A DNA stretch of 64,000 bases, taken from positions 64,001 through 128,000 of the forward strand of contig CAJNDS010002803.1 in assembly GCA_905221605.1 (NCBI GenBank). Direction: 5' to 3'. The notes below the pieces were generated by a model. It saw only the letters and a program-made list of their open reading frames with translations. It was not told the DNA's origin and ran no database searches. Shown in pieces: positions 56,846 to 64,000 of this stretch. The position numbers and the translations under genes were made by a program. Numbering within the stretch: position 1 is the stretch's first letter; each line of letters starts with the position of its first letter. This DNA is from Symbiodinium natans (lineage: Eukaryota > Sar > Dinophyceae > Suessiales > Symbiodiniaceae).

Positions 56846-57404
56846 TTTTAAGGGGCTGCGCCCATGGGCGGGCAGCGCACGCAGAAGCCCGGGGCGAGCA
56901 GTTTCTAAGCATGTTGAGGCCCCTAAACTCCCTTAAGATCTCTAAGCGTTAAGTTTCTAAGCATTTTCAGGCCCCTAAACTCCCTTCAAATCTCTAAGCG
57001 TTTGAGGCTCCTAGACTCCCTTAACGTTTCTAAGCACTTTATAAGGCCCCTAAACTCACTTTTTCCTAGCCCCGGGCTTAGACACGTCGCTTATGCCCGC
57101 CCTTTGGGGGGCATCATGCTCCTGATGCGCCCCCGGGGTCCCGCCCCGTGAGCCGCTGATGCTCCTGATGCGCGCCTGGGGGTCCCGGGCTGGACCCGCT
57201 GATGCTCATGATGCGCGCCCTCTGGGGGCCTCCGTGGCGACGCAAAAAACCACGAAAAAAAAACCGTTCACCGGCGGCACGCGGGGGTCGGCGGCACTGG
57301 CGTCCGGCCTAATTCTGCTTCGCAGAAGGCCAGAGGCCAGCAAGGCTATTCCCGGGACGACCTGGGTTAAAAGGTCCGCCAATGCTCGGTCCTTGGGGAC
57401 CTCG
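56846..57404. repeat. Dispersed repeat, copy B (about 559 bp)
   Basis: Nearly identical to 23373-23941 and in the same orientation, downstream of the last helicase exon seen. Differences are small indels in the TTTCTAAGCA block and scattered substitutions. Both copies are followed by long G-rich runs (57403-57416 here, 23994 on there). Confidence 0.85.
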
Positions 57405-57660
57405 GGGGGGGGGGTCGGGAAACGGCTCCCAAAACGCGTGGTTCCACCCACATGGCCGCCTTCCAAATTGGTTGTTTTTTCTGGCTTGGGTGGAGGGGGC
57501 GGGTTGGGGGGGGGGGGAGGGGCGGGTGGGGGCGGGAACGGCTCTTCCAGCCGCTTGGTTGTTTTTTCAAGGGGTGGGGGGGGCGGGTTGGGGGGGCGGG
57601 GGGTGGGTGGCTTAAATAGGGTTTATTTGGAAGCTGAGAGTCGTGTTTTTGTGTGGTAGA
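57405..57660. repeat. G-rich sequence with a short duplication
   Basis: GGGGGGCGGGTTGGGGGG recurs at about 57495 and 57575. A phrase TTGGTTGTTTTTTC occurs at 57467 and 57555. There is no coding signal. Confidence 0.6.
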
Positions 57661-60593
57661 TACAAAGGAAAGGGCATAAGAAAGTAGCGAAAGGAGCTCC
57701 TCAATTCCCTTCCTTATCTCCTATCCTCTTTTCTTTACAGGAGAATACAGGAAAAGGGCCTCCATTCCCCTCTTCTTCCTTTCTTGTGTTTTTGTCATTT
57801 AAAGGGGAACAGGAGAAGAGAAGGGAAAGAGAAGGAGAGAGGAGAGATAAAAGGAACACAATTTTAATGGGAAGAGCCAAGAAAAGAATAGAAGAGAGAT
57901 GAACAAAGAAGATGGAGAGACAAAACAAGGCGCAAAGAAGATGGCACTCTTCTTTATCTATCCTCTCTCCCTTCCCTCTCCCTTCCCTCTTTCTTTTCGA
58001 AACAGAAAAACTAAAAAGGAAGAACTTGAAAAGGAGAAGGGTAAGGAAAAGAGCAGAAGAGACAGGCCGAAAAGAGGGATATGATGAAGTATGGGCAAGG
58101 TCCACGCGCAAGGAGTCACCCTCTGCTTACCCTTCCACTGCTTTATCATACAAGTTCCTTTCTTGTGTTTTATTAGTTAAAATGTAACAGAAGGAGAGAA
58201 GGGCAAGGGAAGTGAGAGAGGAGAGACAACAAGGAGGCCATTTGAATTTTCTGGAGGGGTACTGAAAAGAAGAGAAGACACAAGAAACAAGGAGACGGAT
58301 AGCACTCTTCTTTATCTATCATCTCTCCCTTCCTTGTCTCTCGCTTTTCCCTCTATAATTAAAACAAATAGGTGCCCTCTCCTCTTCAGGAAGCCCCCTT
58401 GCCCTTATTTTGCTAGCTTTCTGAAACGACAAGGAAAACAACACATAGAAAGAGAGGAAAGGGAATGAAACAATAGGCAGTGGAGCTCTTCAGTGTCTTT
58501 ACCTATCTCTTTTCTTCTTTTTCTTCTTCATTCAATAAGGAAAAGAAGCTTCCTTTGGTGTGATTTTGAGATTCAAAAGAGAACAAGAGAAGAGAAGGGA
58601 GAGAGAAAGGAGAGAGGAGAGATCAAAAGGAAGCAATTTTCATGGGAAGAGCAATGAAAATCATGGAAGAGAATGAAGACAGGAGAGGGAGGTGCAAAAT
58701 CAGGCAAAGAGAAGATGGTGCTCGTTTTCTTCTTTCCTCTCTTTCTTATCTTTCCCTTTCAAATAAAAACAAAAGGAAGAACAATGAACATGTAAAGGAA
58801 CCCGTTTTCTTTTTCCGTTTGGGAACAAGGAAAAGAACAGAGGCGATAGGGCGAGAGGAGGGATTTGCTGCAGCATGGGGAGGGTCTACGGACAAGGAGC
58901 CAACCCCGCTCGCTTTCCCCATCCATTGGAAAAGAAAGGAACATGGCCTCCATTCCCCTCTTGTTCTTCCTTTCTTGCGCTTTTGTCATTTAAAGGGGAA
59001 CAGGAGAAGAGAAGGGAGAGAGAAGGAGAGAGGAGAGACAAAAGGATTGCATTGTTAATGGGAAGAGCAAAGAAAAGAATAGAAGAGAGATGAATAGAGA
59101 AGTGGGAGAGACAAAACAAGGCGCAGAGAAGATGGCACTCTTCTTTATCTATCCTCTCTCCCTTCTCTCTCCCTTCCCTCTTTCTTTTCGAAATAAGAAA
59201 ACAAAAAGGAAGAACTATGAGAAGGAGAAGGGTAAGGAAAGGAACAGAAGAGATAGGTCGAAAAGAGGGATATGATGAAGTATGGACCGGTCCACGCGCC
59301 AGGAGTCACCCTCTGCTTACCCTTCCACTGCCTTATCACACAAGTTCCTTTCTTGTGGTTTATCAGTCAAAAGGAAACAGAAGGAGAGAAGGGAAAGAGA
59401 AGTGAGACGAGATAACAAGGATGCCATTTTGCTGGAAGCGCAACTGTATGTGGCCACAACAAGCAGGCCAGGGAGGCTCAGGCGGGGCAAGTCTCTCCCT
59501 AATTAGAAAAAATCAATCTTGCTATTCACAGGTAGGCGCCCTTCTTCCTCTTCAGGAAATCGCCTTTCCCTTATTTTGCTTTTTGAAGCGAATAAGACAA
59601 ACAACAGATAAGAAGAGAGGACAGGGAATGACTAGGTAAAGAGAGGAGCTCTTCAATTTCCTCCCTATCTCTTAAGTTACTTTTCCTTCTTGGGTGGGTG
59701 TCCTTTTTTTCTTCCTTGAAGATGCAGAAAACTAGCAAAAAGGACACCCGATCGCCCATTTTCTTTTCAATTCCCTTCCTTATCTCCTATGCTCTTTTCC
59801 TTATTCATTGCAACAGGAGAATACCGGAAAAGGGCCTCCATTCCCCTCTTCTTCCTTTCTTGTGTTTTTGTCATTTAAAGGGGAACAGGAGAAGACAAGG
59901 GAAAGAGAAGGAGAGAGCAGAGATAAAAGGAACACAATTCTAATGGGAAGAGCCAAGAAAAGAATAGAAGAGAGATGAACAAAGAAGATGGAGAGACAAA
60001 ACAAGGCGCAAAGAAGATGGCACTCTTCTTTATCTATCCTCTCGCCCTTCTCTCTCCCTTCCCTCTTTCTTTTCGAAACAGAAAAACTAAAAAGGAAGAA
60101 CTTGAAAAGGAGAAGGGTAAGGAAAAGAGCAGAAGAGACAGGTCGAAAAGAGGAATATGATGAACTGAAAAGAAGAGAAGACACAAGAAACAAGGAGACG
60201 GATAGCACTCTTCTTTATCTATCATCTCTCCCTTCCTTGTCTCTCGCTTTCCCCTCTACAATTAAAAAAATAGGTGCCCTCTCTCCTCTTCAGGAAGCCC
60301 CCTTGCCCTTATTTTGCTAGCTTTCTGAAACGACAAGGAAACAACACATACAAAGAGAGGAAAGGGAATGAAACAATAGGCAGTGGAGCTCTTCCGTGTC
60401 TTTACCTATCTCTTTTCTTGTTTTTCTTTTTCATTCAATAAGGAAAAGAAGCTTCCTTTGGTGTGATTTTGAGATTCAAAAGAGAACAAGAGAAGAGAAG
60501 GGAGAGAGAAAGGAGAGAGGAGAGATCAAAAGGAAGCAATTTTCATGGGAAAAGCAATGAAAATCATGGAGGAGAAATGAAGACAGGAGACCG
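57661..60593. repeat. Purine/pyrimidine-biased repeat block with duplicated modules
   Basis: Module A (about 340 bp) occurs at 57742-58085, 58940-59278 and 59825-60163. It holds CATTTAAAGGGGAACAGGAG, AGAGATGAAYARAGAAG and CTTCTTTATCTATCCTCTC. Module C (about 380-430 bp) occurs at 58262-58640 and 60163-60590 and starts ACTGAAAAGAAGAGAAGACA. The copies are highly similar and all in one orientation. Strong A/G against C/T strand segregation sets the block apart from the rest of the window. Frames are Lys/Arg/Glu- or Leu/Ser/Phe-rich, without motifs. The copy at 58640-58960 is a diverged A-like unit. Confidence 0.8.
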
Positions 60594-61890
60594 GGATCCC
60601 CGCAAAAGTCCTGCAAATACCACACAAAACGGAAAAGGGTAGGAACAACATTTGCGGGTCAAAATTTGCCGGGATCCCCTTGGCACCCTGCAAAAGTCCT
60701 GCAAATACCACACAAAACGGAAAAGGGTAGGAACAACATTTGCGGGCCAAAATTTGCCGGGATCCCCTTGGCACCCTGCAAAAGTCCTGCAAATGCCACA
60801 CAAAACGGAAAAGGGTAGGAACAACATTTGCGGGTCAAAATTTGCCGGGGTCCCCTTGGCACCCTGCAAAAGTCCTGCAAATGCCACACAAAACGGAAAA
60901 GGGTAGGAACAACATTTGCGGGTCAAAATTTGCCGGGATCCCCTTGGCACCCTGCAAAAGTCCTGCAAATACCACACCAAACGGAAAAGGGTAGGAACAA
61001 CATTTGCGGGTCAAAATTTGCCGGGATCCCTTGGCACCCTGCAAAAGTCCTGCAAATACCACACAAAACGGAAAAGGGTAGGAACAACATTTGCGGGTCA
61101 AAATTTGCCGGGATCCCCTTGGCACCCTGCAAAAGTCCTGCAAATACCACACAAAACGGAAAAAGGTAGGAACAACATTCGCGGGTCAAAATTTGCCGGG
61201 ATCCCCTTGGCACCCTGCAAAAGTCCTGCAAATACCACACAAAACGAAAAAGGGTAGGAACAACATGTGCGGGTCAAAATTTGCCGGGACCCCCTTGGCA
61301 CCCTGCAAAAGTCCTGCAAATGCCACACAAAACGGAAAAGTGTAGGAACAACATTTGCGGGTCAAAATTTGCCGGGATCCCCTTGGCACCCTGCAAAAAG
61401 TCCTGCAAATGCCACACAAATCGGAAAAGGGTAGGAACAACATTTGCGGGTCAAAATTTGCCGGGATTCCCTTGGCACCCTGCAAAAGTCCTGCAAATAC
61501 CACACAAAACGAAAAGGGTAGGAACAACATTTGCGGGTCAAAATTTGCCGGGATCCCCTTGGCACCCTGCAAAAGTCCTGCAAATACCACACAAAACGAA
61601 AAAGGGTAGGAACAACATTTGCGGGTCAAAATTTGCCGGGATCCCCTTGGCACCCTGCAAAAGTCCTGCAAATGCCACACAAAACGGAAAAGGGTAGGAA
61701 CAACATTTGCGGGTCAAAATTTGCCGGGATCCCCTTGGCACCCTGCGAAAGCCCTGCAAATGCCACACAAATCGGAATAGTGTAGGAACAACATTTGCGG
61801 GTCAAAAGTTGCCGGGATCCCCTTGGCACCCTGCAAAAGTCCTGCAAATACCACACACAACGGAAAAGGGTAGGAACAACATTTGCGGGT
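60594..61890. repeat. 88-bp tandem satellite, about 15 units
   Basis: The unit contains TGCCGGGATCCCCTTGGCAC, CCTGCAAAAGTCCTGCAAAT, ACCACACAAAACGGAAAAGG and AACAACATTTGCGGGTC. Starts recur every 88 bp (87-89) from 60648 to 61879 with about 0-5 substitutions per unit. Frames in the array are repeat by-products. It begins abruptly after purine-rich module C and ends abruptly at CGGGTCGGGGTTGG. Confidence 0.97.
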
Positions 61891-61974
61891 CGGGGTTGGG
61901 GGGTCAGGAATTAAATAATTTAAATAATTTAAATACCCCAGGGGGGGCGTCCGGGCATTTAAAAAATTTAAATT

Positions 61975-62100
61975 ATTTAATTCCCCGGCTCGTACTTTAG
62001 TATTGGGGGGAGGCCCGTGCTCGTAATTCAGTATTGGGGGGAGGCCCGGGCTCGTAATTTAGTGTTGAGGGGGAGGCCCGGGCTCGTGATTTAGTATCGG
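61975..62100. repeat. Tandem 31-33 bp repeat
   Basis: Four units of CTCGTAATTTAGTATTGGGG+GGAGGCCCGG lead directly into the fold-back element at 62088. Confidence 0.8.
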
Positions 62101-62429
62101 GGAATTGAAAAATTGATTTCATTTCAATGTCCAGGGGCCCGATTTGGCCAAATTTTGCCGGGCAGCCTCCGGGCAAAATTTGGCCAAATCGAGCCGCGCA
62201 TTTCTCATGGCATACGAAGGGCAGCCCGATTTGGCCAAATTTTGCCCGGAGGCTGCCCGGCAAAATTTGGCCAAATCGAGCCGCGATAGTTTAAAATAAT
62301 CTCGGGCCTTCAGAAAGGCGCGGCTCGATTTGGCCAAATTTTGACCGGAGGCTGCCCGGCAAAATTTGGCCAAATCGGGCCCCTGGACATTGACATGAAA
62401 TCAATCTTTCAATTCCCCGATACTAAATC
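62088..62429. repeat. Fold-back element of 342 bp with about 107-bp terminal inverted repeats
   Basis: The left end GATTTAGTATCGGGGAATTG and right end CAATTCCCCGATACTAAATC (CTTTCAATTCC in the actual strand) are inverted copies that continue for about 107 bp per arm with few mismatches. Inside each arm is a second palindrome, GATTTGGCCAAATTTTGCC ... GGCAAAATTTGGCCAAATC. The centre (about 62224-62284) holds a further copy. No transposase and no target-site duplication were seen. Confidence 0.75.
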
Positions 62430-62459
62430 GGGGGGGGGCCAGGCCCGACCAGGCCCCCC

Positions 62460-64000
62460 CCCGGAATTAAATAATTTAAATAATTTCAATCCGAAAGGGG
62501 TGTTCAGGATTTAAATTATTTAAATTATTTAATTCTGGGAGAGGGAGGGGGCCCGGTGGGCCGGGCCCGATTTAAATAATTTAAATATGAAGCTCCCGAA
62601 TTAAATATTCATATTTAAATCGTGGCCTTCATATTTAAATTATTTAAATCGGGCCCGGGAATTAAATAATTTAAATAATTTAAATAATTTAAATCCTGGA
62701 GGGGGGGGGGCGGGCCTCCTCCCCCAGGAGGAATTAAATAATTTAAATATGAAGGCCTCGATTTAAATATGAATATTTAATTCGGGGCCTTCATATTTGA
62801 ATTATTTAAATCCTCCTGCAAAAGGAGGCCCGCCCCCCCCCCCTCCCGGATTTAAATTATTTAAATTATTTAAATTATTTAAATTTTTTAATTCCCGGGC
62901 CCGATTTAAATAATTTAAATATGAAGGCCACGATTTAAATATGAATATTTAATTCGGGAGCTTCATATTTAAATTATATAATTCGGGCCCGGGAATTAAA
63001 TAATTTAAATAATTTAAATAATTTAAATAATTTAAATCCTGGAGGGGGGGGGGCCGGGCTTCCTCCCGCAGGAGGAAGTAAATAATTTAAATATGAAGGC
63101 CCCGAATTCTACAATATTACTATTTAATTTGCGGGGGCCTTCTAGTTAATTATTTAATTCAATCCTGCGGGAGGAGGCCCGCCCCCCCCCCCCCTCCAGA
63201 TTTAAAATTATTTAAATTATTTTAAATTATTTACATTACATTTAAATTATTTAATTCCCGGGCCCGATTTAAATAATTTAAATATGAAGGCCACGATTTA
63301 AATATGAATATTTAAATATGAAGGCCCCGATTTAAATTATTTAAATCGGGCCCGGGAATAAAATAATTTAAATAATTTAAATAATTTAAATAATTTAAAT
63401 AATTTAAATAATTTAAATAATTTAAATATTTTAAATCTTGGAGGGGGGGGGCCGGGCCTCCTCCCGCAGGAGGAATTAAATAATTTAAATATGAAGGCCC
63501 CGAATTAAATATTAATATTTAATTCGGGGCCTTCATATTTAAATTATTTAATTCTTCCTGCGGGAGGAGGCCCGCCCCCCCCCCCTCCAGGATTTAAATT
63601 ATTTAAATTATTTAAATGATTTAAATTATTTAAATTATTTAATTCCCGGGCCCGATTTAAATAATTTAAATATGAAGGCCACGATTTGAATATGAATATT
63701 TAATTCGGGAGCTTCATATTTAAATTATTTAATTCGGGCCCGGGAATTAAATAATTTAAATAATTTAAATCCTGGAGGGGGGTGGGGGGGCGGGCCTCCT
63801 CCCGCAGGAAGAATTAAATAATTTAAATATGAAGGCCCCGAATTAAATATTAATATTTAATTCGGGGCCTTCATATTTAAATTATTTAATTCCTCCTGCG
63901 GCAGGAGGCCCGGCCCCCCCCCCTCCAGGATTTAAAATATTCCAGGATTTAAATTATTTAAATTATTTAAATTATTTAATTCCCGGGCCCGAATTAAATA
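62460..64000. repeat. Nested AT-rich palindromic array, running off the window end
   Basis: Repeating order: (AATTTAAAT)n arms, ATGAAGGCC, a perfect palindrome such as CGAATTAAATATTAATATTTAATTCG, GGCCTTCAT, AT arms, then a G-run block CCTGGAGGGGGGG...CCTCCTCCCGCAGGAGG that alternates with its inverted form. CCTGGAGGGG-type blocks start near 62694, 63040, 63437 and 63771, so the higher-order period is about 330-400 bp. Almost every segment has an inverted partner within 200 bp. Nothing is coding. Confidence 0.85.

Noticed and set aside
60526-61856. Overlapping frames of 76-164 codons on both strands
   Set aside because: They are all copies of one reading of the 88-bp satellite.
60594-61890. 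CRISPR-like periodic array
   Set aside because: The units are contiguous 88-bp repeats without unique spacers, in a eukaryotic context.

Overview
The window is nuclear DNA from a eukaryote, most probably a dinoflagellate; the genus cannot be told from this sequence. The evidence is: plant-type telomeric heptamers (TTTAGGG/CCCTAAA) scattered internally; introns whose donors are GC about as often as GT (one is GA), with acceptors that are almost always AG followed by G; every recognised multi-exon gene on the + strand; tandem gene duplication; and reverse-transcriptase relics of a type I recall from dinoflagellate genomes.

Layout. 1-4.5 kb: no recognisable gene. 4.7-11.1 kb: a graveyard of non-LTR retroelements. 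It has two + strand copies of one family sharing a 3' tail, a small inverted scrap of the same family, and a - strand scrap of another RT, with CTG repeats between them. 11.6-34.6 kb: two head-to-tail paralogues. Each encodes a signal peptide, a long ectodomain of glycine-rich GGGF-type repeats, a Cys-rich stalk, three membrane segments and a cytoplasmic TIR-like domain. 36.1-38.1 kb: a multi-exon gene of unknown function. 38-45 kb: large telomere-like arrays, satellites, fold-back elements and possible mini-exons. 45.1-51.9 kb: a multi-exon gene ending in an aspartyl/asparaginyl beta-hydroxylase domain. 54.0-56.8 kb: the first exons of a DECH-box helicase of the Dicer/RIG-I type. 57.4-64 kb: no genes; purine-rich repeats, an 88-bp satellite and a large AT-rich palindromic array.

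I joined exons by hand. For most listed junctions the reading phase closes exactly and the joined peptide restores a family motif across the splice. Examples are ILGL+TAS and DECHHAK+GNHP in the helicase, PLTR+VWCLFE in the TIR-like domain, and FDDTYPHMV+SHWG in the hydroxylase. Exons without such a check are given as approximate.

The two tandem receptors look like paralogues of one sensor with an extracellular repeat domain and an intracellular TIR-like effector. The hydroxylase and helicase genes have no evident functional link to them. What unites the window is intron structure: telomere-like repeats lie in introns with the G-rich strand just after donors and the C-rich strand just before acceptors.
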